In this document: positions 35,701 through 45,259 of the stretch, piece after piece | Numbering within the stretch: the first letter of the stretch is position 1 | How the letters are laid out: each line of letters opens with the position of its first letter | Source: Euphorbia lathyris | Taxonomy: Eukaryota > Streptophyta > Magnoliopsida > Malpighiales > Euphorbiaceae | NCBI RefSeq assembly: GCF_963576675.1 | Contig: NC_088918.1 | Span: forward strand, 34,877,501-34,941,500 | Reading direction: 5' to 3' | Length of the DNA: 64,000 nucleotides | Translations under genes and position numbers: made by a program | The notes under the pieces: model-generated | Told to the model about the DNA's origin: nothing | The model's database searches: none | What the model saw: the letters and a program-made list of their open reading frames with translations, nothing else

Positions 35701-35730
35701 TCTGCCCAAGTCAACTACAAGAAAAAATAG
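32724..35730 (+). pseudogene. Extra (env-like) ORF of the copia element, plant-transposon-protein domain
   Basis: ATG 32724 starts an acidic N-terminus, then a domain (WFSKGFVEVEQPF, PELVKEFYTNLR, GKDIFINPPYLAKLLKL, NFEQCFIWHMLTYQP). It resembles the 'putative plant transposon protein' domain seen in several plant retroelements. A frameshift near 33500-33530 moves it to frame 1, followed by a Lys-rich stretch (REGKKVRK, KKKKISYG). A long low-complexity Gln/Ser/Glu region with heptad-like Leu follows. Stops at 34408-34410, 34723-34725 and 35413-35415; end 35728-35730. Sireviruses carry such a gene after pol. No signal peptide or membrane segment is visible, so 'envelope' is not supported here. 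Function unknown. Confidence 0.75.
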
Positions 35731-36163
35731 CTTGACTAGAATTGCTAGATTTAGCTTTTAAAACTTGTATTCTTTTCCTAATGTATTTTGTTGTGCTGGC
35801 CATTAATCCAAAACTATGCATGCATCTATTTTTCAAATTGACTAATCTTATGTGATGCTTACTTATGTTCTGTGCTAAACATTAACGTATCTTCATTAAT
35901 TCAACTGTGTTATTTGTTTACATTGCTTCATGATTGTCTGCTGTGTTGATCTATACGTTGACCTCTTTTATATGTCCTCTTAACTAAAACTCATTGAACA
36001 AAGATATACTCAGCGTACTCTGATATCTAAATCTTCCGCATAACTTAACTGAGTTAAAAAGAAAATGTTCCATGAGCTGACCTAATTCTGAAAACTGACC
36101 TTAGACTTACTTGATTAGACCTTGAAATGTTTAAAGTAAAACTAAGTCAGTAGCTCAACCCTT

Positions 36164-36263
36164 ACGGGGGAGTATCTTGAGAAAAACAAGGTCAACTTTC
36201 ATGGGGGAGCTCAACACTGAGTTCCTTACTGAATATTTTTGCCAACATCAAAATGGGGGAGTT
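36164..36263 (+). other. Cluster of three polypurine-tract-like motifs before the 3' LTR
   Basis: GGGGGAG occurs three times (about 36165, 36203 and 36254), the last as AAAATGGGGGAGTT directly against the LTR. Multiple polypurine tracts are a described hallmark of Sireviruses. Confidence 0.75.
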
Positions 36264-37596
36264 TGTTGAAACACCTTTCCACATGATTTTGATTTGACAA
36301 AATTATTTATGTGAATGATAAAAATATTCCAACACATTAAATTTAAATGCTTTGATTTATTCACACTAATGTGTTTGTTCAATGATAAGTTAATTGATTT
36401 ATAAGACATTAAGATAAAAAGCCTAAAGGCCCATAAGAGGAAGTCAAGCCCAAGTCAACAGATTAAGACCTCACGGCCCAGGAAGACAAAACGCAGTCGT
36501 ATCAAGTAAAATGTCAGCTCAGCATGAAGAAGGATCGAGAAGCCTTCGACCAAATAGCTTCAAGATGAAGCTGCTGAGTTAAGCGACAAGGTAGTCAGGT
36601 CAGCGGCAGAACAAAACCAACTTAGAGACAAAGTATTTCTACTTTGGGTAAAGCTCAGAAGACGCAGTAAGCTGTCTGGAAGACTTTACTATAAATGTCG
36701 AAACAATTCTGTTCATCTGACGAAAAGCTGCTGAGCACTGTCGTAGACAGAAGATGCAAGAATCTCATTGGCCAACTACACTGAGCACGTCCTGAGTGAA
36801 AGCGACAGGAAGCCGTTAGCCTCCAACGGTTATTTCGAAATTCGAAATCATCGGTGCTTGAAGTGTCACTATAAATAGGCCTTTCAAATGCTTCATTTGA
36901 TGCAGATCTTCAATCAAGTCAAAACACTGACCAAATTCATACTTGAAGTTCTGTGAGAAAATCAAAGCAAATCTTACACCAATTCCAATCATTGTGTAAA
37001 AGTCTAGAGTGATTTTATTCATCTAAAGTGTCTTAGCAATTGTTGTTTAGGACAAACACTTATCATTTCTAGAAGAATAGAAAGGAGAAGATGAGTACTC
37101 GGTTATAGTACTCAGCGGTAGTTATAGGAGTGAGTAGAGGAATAGAGGAAGGTACTCTTGTATACTCAGCTTCTGTTGTAAAAGGTTTCATACTCTACCT
37201 TTAAAGAGCTCAGTAGAGGATTCAAAAAGCTCGGAACGAGTTCTGGGGACTGGACGTAGGCGGAGAGGACGAACCAGGATATGTCTGCTGAGTAACATAT
37301 TTCTAACCTTTAAACTCCTTTATATATTGCTTGCTATAAAACTGACTAAGTAACAAACTCACACTGAGTTGAGTGCACTAAGAAGCTGAGTTCAGGAATA
37401 GACTTAAGTGCTATCTCCTGACTCAAGGAAAGAAACAGACTTAGTCACCAGTTGACTAAGCTTGTGTCTTAAAACTACTTAGCGCCACTGTGTAAACCTT
37501 TTCTCAAAGAAAAGAAGTCAGCCTTAACGGAAAAAATTTTAAATAGTTCCTATCCCCCCCTTGGAACTAACCTTGTTACGTTACACGGGACCAACA
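36264..37596 (+). repeat. 3' LTR of the copia element
   Basis: TGTTGAAACACC to GGGACCAACA, 1333 bp. It matches the 5' LTR with scattered single changes and without the Harbinger insertion. Confidence 0.95.
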
Positions 37597-39627
37597 TTTA
37601 CGGGTGGCTTCGTTCAATTTCCTATAGTCAATACATACACGCCAATCCGTAACCTTTCTAGTTGGGATTAATTCCCCTTTCTCGTTTTCCATTACCGTTG
37701 TTCCCCCCTTTTTGGGCACACATTGCACCGGACTTACCCATTGGCTGTCAGAAATTGGAAAGATGATACCTGCGTCGAGGAGTTTTATGACCTCGACTTT
37801 TACCACCTCTTTCATGTTAGGGTTGAGCCGGTTGAGGTTGAGCAGATGGCTTGATCTCTTCCTTAAGAAAAATCCTATGTGTGCAGATTTTGGGGTCGAT
37901 ACCTTTGATGTCATGGATTGACCACCCAAAGGCTCCTTTATGTTTTTTCAGCATCTCCACCAATCTTTCTTCATGTTCAACTATCAACAAAGAAGAAATA
38001 ATAACGGGTAAATCTATGGGAGGCTGAAGAAAAACATATTTTAAATTGCTGGGTATGGGCTTAAGCTCCAGTTCTGGAGGTTCCTCTAGTGAGGTTTTAG
38101 GTTTAGGCTTGATCTCACGATCAAGGTCCTCTTTTCTACCCTTTACCCAACAACATTTTTCAGGTGGGAGGTCTTCGAATGGTTCATTTAAGTTCTCACA
38201 TTCCTCACTACCTAAATTAAGTTCCAAAGAGGCATCTCTTATGCTATGGTTAACTTCCTCAACACATTCGTCTATTAACGCATCTACAAAATTACAACTT
38301 TTGGAACGCTCTTGAGGAAATTTTATAGACTCATAAACATTAAATGTTACCTCTTCGTCTTGCACCCTTAGGACCAATTTACCTCCATGAACATCTATCA
38401 GTGTCCTTCCGGTTGCAAGGAACGGTCTCCCGATGAGAATGGGGACGGAGTCATCTTCTTCCATGTCGAGGACCACGAAGTCGACCAGGAAGATCAGTTT
38501 ATCCACCTTTACCAATACATCTTCAACTATGCCCCTAGGCCGTGCGATTGACCTGTCCGCTAACTGTAATGTCATATTTGTTGGTTTGGGTTCTCCGATT
38601 CCCAATTTCCTGAAAATAGATAAAGGCATTAGATTAATACTTGCTCCTAAATCGCATAGTGCCCTATCTATATGCATGTTGCCTATCCTACACGGGATGG
38701 TAAAGCTCCCTTGATCTTTAAGCTTGGGGGGTAATTTATGAGTGATTATGGCCGAACATTGTTCTGTTAGGGCCACTATCTCATTCTCCCCAAACTTTTT
38801 CTTTTTCGACAACATGTCTTTAAGAAACTTTGCATAGTTTGGCATTTCCTCTAGTGCTTCCATTAATGGAATATTAATTTCTAATCTACTAAGGATTTCC
38901 GAAAATCTAGCAAATTTCTTATCTAAGTTGGCATTTTTCTATTTCTGGGGAAATGGTAATTTTGGTGCATAAGGTCTAACTACTTTCTCTACAGCTACTC
39001 CAGGAGCTGAAGTTTCAGACACGGGACCGGGGTTGCTTACCACTTCTGGTTCCTTACTTACTTGAGGTGACGGTTGTGTTTGTGATTGGGGTGGCACGAG
39101 TGTGTCCACTTCCTTGCCACTTCTCAAGGCGATGGCTTGAACCGTTTCCTCTTGTGAGAGGAACGCCTCTTGGCATTCCCTTTCCTCCTATCTGATCGCA
39201 GCGAGTTGTTTGCTCAGGGTTCTGCATACCTCCTCGTTGGCTGCGAGTCGGATGGATATTTCCCTTAAGAGAACCATTATTCCTTCTGAGTGCTCTGTCT
39301 GCCTGTCATAAAAATCAGAATTAGAAGGGGGATAGGAAGATTATCCGTGGGTGCCGCGTATGGCCCCGGCGGATATCGTGTGTGTTCCCGATCATAAAAG
39401 CTGTAAGTTGGGGGTTCAGAGTTATAACTTTGACGATTACCCAAATAACTTACATTCTCACCTCTAGGTACATGATGGTTGACATGGCATACCTCACCGG
39501 GGTGATTCTGGCCACATCGTGCACAAAATGGTGTCCCTGTTTGGTTGTTACGGCCAAAGGAGGCCACAAGGAAATCCATTTTCTTGTTGAGGTCAGCCAT
39601 AGACGGTTCTGGAGTTCTGTTGTCCAT
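37597..39627 (-). pseudogene. gypsy gag end, protease and first part of RT
   Basis: Reading from ATG 39627: a short Gag remnant with a CCHC knuckle (CARCGQNHPGEVC), a frameshift near 39330, TAG near 39188, then MRSGKEVDT and TAG 38939-38941. The protease follows (NYAKFLKDML, ALCDLGASINLMP with catalytic Asp codon near 38651-38653, ILIGRPFLATGRTL), then the linker to RT. A frameshift near 37825-37850 in a GGTTGAG repeat leads to RT (LNPNMKEVVK, WVSPVQCVPKKGG, WRVCIDYRKLNEATRK), cut by the copia. The large N-terminal Gag domain is absent, so the element was already deleted at its 5' side. Confidence 0.9.
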
Positions 39628-39826
39628 AATTGCTGAAAAGGAGATTTTACAAGTATATAAGAAGTATAATACTACAGGTCATATGAAATGATTATATGAC
39701 AATATATTAACAAGTATAGATAAGTATAAAATATCGACAAGTATAGATGATATAAACAAAGGTATTCACAAACAAATGCCTAAACTAACAAATCGACCTT
39801 TGGTTCGATATTGCAGAAGAAATAAA

Positions 39827-39844
39827 TCCCCGACAACGGCGCCA
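39827..39844 (-). other. Primer binding site of the gypsy element
   Basis: Minus strand TGGCGCCGTTGTCGGGGA lies six bases inside the 5' LTR, matching the tRNA-Asp type PBS known from Athila (usual form ...GTTGCCGGGGA) with one change. Confidence 0.85.
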
Positions 39845-39850
39845 AAAACT

Positions 39851-41477
39851 TGATGCGCCTCACGACGTTCGGTGCCGCAAGGCTCACTAAGGGATAAGTG
39901 TACCCCGTCGTTATCAAGTAATAAAATCTGGACAAGTCCAGGTATCGAATCCACATGATTTATTCCTGCAAGTATCGAGCTACTTGGTCTCAGGTGTTAT
40001 CTAGGCTGTGTGGGTTTTGAGTTGTTTTGATTAAGTTAATCTACTCCTAGTTGAATTATGCCACTCCTAGCTAAGTTATACTAATTCGAACTAAGTTATT
40101 CTACTCCTAATTAAGTTATTCTACTCCTAATTAAATTAAACTACTCCTAGGTGATCTTTCACTAATGTAATTACCCGAAGTAACATGGTATGAACGATAA
40201 TAATGAAGATAGATTATTAGGTCAATAGATTAAAAACCTAATCTAAGTCACTTGTATTTAAGGCGATTAACCCTACTTACCCTCCTGAAGTCCCTAGTGC
40301 GTGATTCCCTTGTAAGGCCGAAACTAGGTCTAAGGCTCAGCAATTTGGGCTTAATCAACTAAGAGGTCGTCAATCTCATAGGCTCTGACTATGTCAGATT
40401 CAGCTCACAATATGTGCCAACTAGATTTTGGGGCTTTTGAATGAGTTAAACAAATTAAATAAAGCGTAAGACAAAGATTAAATAGATAAATCATAGAACA
40501 AAATAAGAGCTAAAATATTATTAAAGATGAAGAACATTGTCACGGGATACAATTAGCCTAGGATTCATAGACTGTATCAAAGGGTACAAACATAATTAGA
40601 TGAAAGGAGATAAGAAAATCCCTTTCAGGGAACCTGTCTACCCTGCAGCCGGCTTCCTAGGACTTAAGGACAGACCTTGAATAATCCTCGGTGGATGGAG
40701 CTTCGGAAGTTCTTCAATGGAGGTTGAAGGAGATGGAAGAGGTGGAGAGGATTTTTCAAGGGGGAAAGCTAGGAAAATTACAATAATGAAAGATATCTAT
40801 TTTACAATTGGAAATTCCTATTTATAGACGCGGTTCGGGCCCTCTTTCTGACCTAATTCGTATCCTTTTACAGGTGGGAAGTCGTGGGATCGATCGTGGC
40901 GTCGTGGGACCGGGAATCAGTCTTTTGACTGATTCCCGCAGGGCAGCTCACCGAGCTGGGCGAGCTGGCCTCCAGCTCGCCCGAGCAGGCCCCTTAAAGG
41001 CCTGCTTGACGGGCTGGTAGTGCCAGCTCACCGATCCGGCCCTAAAAAGGCCATTTCGACGAGCGGGAATGCCTAGAACGCCTTGCGCGACTGCTGGATG
41101 TCCCAAAACGCAACTTTCACCTGAAATCGTTCATGTTTTAGCCTGCACATGCACGAAAACTCCAAATAACATTAATTCCGAGGCTAAATTGACCCGCCAA
41201 TCGCTCATTTTGAGTAAACACTCCGTTTGGTGCGACTTTTGGCGGATCAATTAGCTATAAAAGATAATGAAAATTTAACGTACATGCCAATTTGGCCATA
41301 TTTGCCTAAAATAACCAGAAAACGAGCCTAAACAACGAAAAGTAAATAGAACATGTACAATTTCTAACTAACTCACACAAAAACATATAAATGCGAGAAT
41401 TGCTCGCTTATTCATAAAATAACGCTAAAAACCGTCCTAAAATCGTACCCAAAGATAGGGGGTTTTGACCCCTATCA
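39851..41477 (-). repeat. 5' LTR of the gypsy element
   Basis: Plus strand TGATGCGCCTCAC to CCCCTATCA, next to the PBS. TATA-like box at 40817-40828 (minus strand). It contains a GC-rich block of inverted GAGCTGG/CCAGCTC units (about 40950-41040) that is shorter in the other LTR. Confidence 0.93.
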
Positions 41478-41482
41478 CCCAG
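41478..41482. repeat. Target site duplication CCCAG (right) of the gypsy element
   Basis: Matches 19426-19430 exactly. Confidence 0.9.
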
Positions 41483-42801
41483 CAGGTGATTTCTGGAATG
41501 TTTGGATCTGTGGTGGTTAGGTTCTGGAAGAGGAAGCTATGCACCATCCATTTTGTGGATTGAAGAAGGGTTTTCACTACTCAGCCTCTGCCTTATTTAT
41601 TATTGCTGTTATCAGCCTATTTTGAATCTGATTGATAGAGAGATTCTAGATGAGCGTTGATGGTGTTGGGGACAAATTGAGGGGACTGAATCATCAATTG
41701 CAGGGTCAGGACAAGACAGTTGAGGATGATTTTAAAGTCCATGACACTACAACAGATAAAATAAAAGATAGGCATGAGGGGCCTCTCCAGGCCCCTCCAA
41801 CTGCACTGCAAATATCTCAGCAACAGCAGTCTTAAGGGTCAATAGTTTGTTGGGAGAGGTTTCTCCATCTGAGAACCCTTAAGGTTCTGTTGGTGGAAAA
41901 TGATTATTCTACACGCCATGTTATCACTGCCCTGCTTCGCAACTGCAGTTATGAAGGTTTGGATTTTGACTCATTGTGACTGAATAGTTTATGCTTTGTT
42001 CAGCTAATGATTATAATGAAAATAGAGATATGCATACAGATTTATGAGCTCATTATTCCTTCTCAATCTTTATTTTATGTTTTTTTAACCAACTGTGAAG
42101 AATGAGCTCATCAGAGATTAAGAATGAGAGAAAGTGAAGCTGAAAAAAAAGAAAGATCTAAGAATAACAGTTTCACTGCTTGAGTTAGATAATAGCTGCT
42201 TTTATTGTCAAATTTATTTGATGCTGCTACTGGTTATTGTCGGATATTGGACTTTTAACTATGAGCTTAAGCTTTTAGTTGAAACGGTTCCATGACATGG
42301 TATCAGAGCATCTTTGATCAAGTGGTCAAAGGTTCGATTCCTAGGGTGCTGGGTTTGAAATCTAGCACTTGTTCCCTCCCTCGTACTATAAGGGGAACAT
42401 ACTACCCAAGAACCAATTTGCTAAAAGTACAACCAGTAAAGATTTACTGTGCACATTTGAGCTGAATAGTTGATTAGGCTAGATGATATGATGTGTTAAG
42501 TTGACTCAACATGGGCGATTATCTACTATTGACATCAATATGTTCACGTACAAAATAAATGTACAATGTCTTATCAATTCTAATATTTTTATCTTTACAT
42601 ATGATATGAGTGTTCTTCTCATTATTGTTCTTGTGTCAGTTACTGAAGCAGCAAATGGATTACAAGCGTGGAAGATACTAGCAGATCTGAATAATCAGAT
42701 TGACCTTGTCCCATCAGAGGTGGTTATATCTGGCTTATCTGGCATTGGTCTTTTGTACAAGATTATGAGCCACAAAACACGCAATAATGTTCCTGTCATC
42801 A
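41483..42801 (+). pseudogene. PRR7: PRR7-like pseudo-response regulator, 5' exons only
   Basis: 5'UTR-like sequence from 41483, ATG 41650. Exon 41650-41956 carries a variable N-terminus, TAA 41833-41835, and then in the same frame the start of the receiver-like domain (VCWERFLHLRTLKVLLVEND, then STRHVITALLRNCSYE). Exon 42640-42801 (acceptor TGTCAG, donor GTAAGT, in phase) reads EAANGLQAWKILADLNNQID, then GIGLLYKIMSHKTR. This is the PRR7 family of circadian-clock transcriptional repressors. The next exon (MMSSHDSMG in the family), the CCT domain and all later exons are missing. Substitutions in the LTEVVMP segment and the stop show decay. The gypsy element separates it from its upstream sequence. 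Confidence 0.85.
42240..42425 (+). mobile_element. tRNA-related SINE candidate in intron 1 of the PRR7-like relic
   Basis: Box A-like TGGTATCAGAGC (42298-42309) and box B GGTTCGATTCC (42331-42341) have pol III promoter spacing, followed by sequence unrelated to a tRNA. No clear target duplication was found. Confidence 0.45.
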
Positions 42802-43146
42802 GTAAGTGCTCAGACTCATTTTTTCATTGATTGTTCTGGTATTGAGGCATGATTATTTAGTTATGACATCTATTTGAATTGATCGGAGTTTACAAATCCA
42901 TAAAGGATGCTTGTTGAAGCTAAACAAAAGGTTGCTCTTCTATATGAGAAATACCCAAGTCAACAGGGAACTAATTACTAGGACCTAAGTGCAATTGAAT
43001 AAGCACAATCGATAGAAATGAGGCAGAAAAAAAGGAAGAACAAGCATGTTAAATACAAGTAAAACAAACTTCTACAATGCTAATACTTGGGACATTAAAA
43101 TGAATAAACTTAGCATCAATATTGTATTTGTATATACCTAAAAGGC
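42802..43146. other. Non-coding sequence after the last PRR7-like exon
   Basis: The third PRR7 exon would be expected here but is not present. Confidence 0.4.
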
Positions 43147-44060
43147 ATAAAGCCCATTTGGGCCCCTAAACTATATAGTCAAAATCAATTGACCCCTTAT
43201 TCTCCTTAAATCATCAAATGAGTCCCTAACTTTTACAAAAACCAGCAATTAAATCTAATTCCTTCTATAAATAACAGAGTAAACCAGAGAATCAGCAGCA
43301 TGAGTTCGTCCATGAAAGTGGTAGAGCTATCCAATCATCTTGAAATTTGATCCGTGGAAAACACATCTATTTCTCCAACCAACACTTTACCATGATTTTA
43401 CAAATAGATTAAAATGCATCACGAACTCCTACTCATTTATATATTCATTCATTTCTCATTCTTCAAATAATAGATTCCCAAATCCATTTTCTACTTCTAC
43501 ATATCAACTTGCATCTATAATTTTTATTCCCATTATTTATTATCCTTCCTTCCTCTCTAATTATCCATCACTGGTTATTTTCAAATAATTTCTTCTTCTT
43601 CACCTTTCGATTAAATATACATATACTATTCCTTTCACTTATGTTTTCAAGCTAAACTTTCCCATTCTTTTGTTCGTTTTTTTTTTCAATTTCATTTACA
43701 TGGCTTCTTATGGTTTCGGGAACAAAGCACCAAAGGTGCTCCGTTTTAGTTTATTGGATTGGAGAAACCAAATTTTAGCATAATCTGATGCCGTTTTTGC
43801 TTGTGATATGAAGGCAAATCCTCTGTTGTGTAGCTTTGCATTTTGCAATCCATCTTTGTAGATCTTTGAAAGATTTGAGACCTTCATGACTGAATCAATT
43901 TTCAGGATCTGGTTTACTCTGTTCTTTAGAGAAGGGGTTGGGTTCAATTGCTGGTTTTTGTAAAGGTTAGGGACTCATTTGATGATTTAAAGAGAATGAG
44001 GGGCTAATTGGAAATTGAAAATATAAGCCAAGTATGCTCAAACCAAAGACCACAATATAT
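43147..44060. mobile_element. TIR element of about 0.9 kb, MULE-like, non-autonomous
   Basis: Left arm about 43147-43290 and right arm about 43890-44060 are inverted copies (TTTAAATCATCAAATGAGTC, AACAGAGTAAACCAG), diverged at the outer ends. The interior has no transposase. Borders are approximate and no duplication is certain. Confidence 0.6.
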
Positions 44061-44345
44061 AAGCCATAAGAATAATGAAAACCAACTAAGGAGCTTAAAA
44101 TTCAGAAATTGAAAATTAATGTAAAAGGATGTCATCAAAAACAGAATTGATGTAGTAATGGTCCAAGCATTTACCGAGTTTCTACTGGGTTCTGGTTGAG
44201 AGCTTTCTCAGTATTCAAATAAAGTGATTATTGGAAAATCTAATTTAATTCAGTCAATTGAAATTGCTAGATAACATATAATCTAATCCTATCAGTTCGA
44301 TGTAAATAAATCCCCATGATTAAAATCAATTGATCAGATTGCTCA

Positions 44346-44424
44346 CCTGTTTTTTGGAGTACAAGATGATCAAAGGGACTGAAACTTCCCTCACTTTGGT
44401 GAAATCTTGAACACAACACGCCCT
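44346..44424 (-). other. Possible single minus-strand exon of unknown gene
   Basis: Acceptor TATAGTCCAG, 79 open bases, donor GTGAGC. The frame reads VLCSRFHQSEGSFSPFDHLV. No family recognised and no partner exons. It could be part of a decayed neighbour transcribed away from the CID gene. Confidence 0.2.
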
Positions 44425-45124
44425 GGACTATACGGAGGATAAGGAATTAGGCATGTTAGTGACTGATTTCCTTTCTTATCTTATTGTTGAGACAGAAAAG
44501 CAGGCAAAGTCAAGCAGTCAAGCGGGTTGGCATCTATCTGCAGTAGGAGTAGAACGTAGTGCATAAGAGGATCTTAGGAATCGATCTAGATGCCCAGAAG
44601 AGGATGCTATCGAATGCGCTCTTGTCGCAATTGAATCAATAGTCAAGATACCCACGATTTTTACTGCCACAGAAGGAGCTCTTACTGTTTTTCACCTTTT
44701 TCGCTGCTCTTGATGCTATCGAATCGGAGTTCTTTTTTTCCTTCAAGCTAGTGCTTAAATTTGAGAATGATAAAAATTGGCTAAGGAGACTGAATGTAAA
44801 GGATGGAGAGGTTGAGGTGAGAAAGTCGAAGATGAAGGTGTAAGGGATAAGAAGAAAGAGAAAGTCGAAGATGAAGGACATAAGCTCTTATTCCGTTTAG
44901 TTCAGAAGATGAAGTATAATATTTCTTCGCCACTATCGAGAGAGGAGAAAGGAAAATTGGAAGAGACCGGAAGAGAAGGTAGCAAGTTGATCCGTAAAAA
45001 CTCTAAAAAATAACATGTGACTTATCTTTGTATCATTGGTTTAAAATTAACAAAGTAATCCTACTTTGTTTTTAAAGGAAGTGAGAATAGCGGGCACCTA
45101 TATATCGATATTTTTCTTCAAAGG

Positions 45125-45127
<3 letters not shown>

Positions 45128-45170
<43 letters not shown>
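45128..45170. repeat. (TA)n microsatellite
   Basis: About 21 uninterrupted TA units upstream of the CID gene's 5'UTR. Confidence 0.95.
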
Positions 45171-45175
<5 letters not shown>

Positions 45176-45259
45176 TTAAACATTTTTTTATATTAAAAAA
45201 AAATATTCATTTTTGTTTCATTTGTCACTAACCTATAATTTTGTATCGTCTCTTCTCTC

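Larger units (their letters stand above)
24892..37596 (+). mobile_element. Sirevirus-like Ty1/copia retrotransposon, complete, nested in the gypsy RT
   Basis: LTRs 24892-27295 (with a 1068 bp insertion) and 36264-37596; without the insertion and its TSD both are 1333 bp. tRNA-iMet-type PBS, several polypurine tracts, gag, pol, and an extra ORF after pol as in Sireviruses. The target in the gypsy RT is cut between codons for ATRK and DHFPLP. The flanks TTTAT (24887-24891) and TTTAC (37597-37601) are a 5 bp TSD with one later change. Many stops make it non-autonomous now. Confidence 0.94.
19431..41477 (-). mobile_element. Athila-like Ty3/gypsy element, complete with both LTRs, interrupted by nested insertions
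   Basis: LTRs 39851-41477 (5') and 19431-21008 (3'), perfect TSD CCCAG, tRNA-Asp-like PBS next to the 5' LTR, polypurine tract next to the 3' LTR. The coding order on the minus strand is gag end, protease, RT, RNase H, integrase tail. The RT is split by the copia element at 24892-37596. A further insert lies at about 23600-24425, and most of integrase is deleted. Removing the copia leaves about 9.3 kb. Confidence 0.93.

Noticed and set aside
37712..38714. Plus-strand Ser-rich ORFs opposite the gypsy protease
   Set aside because: Antisense of the conserved minus-strand pol frame.
43708..43947. 79-codon minus-strand ORF
   Set aside because: Overlaps the right arm of a TIR element and has no homology I recognise.
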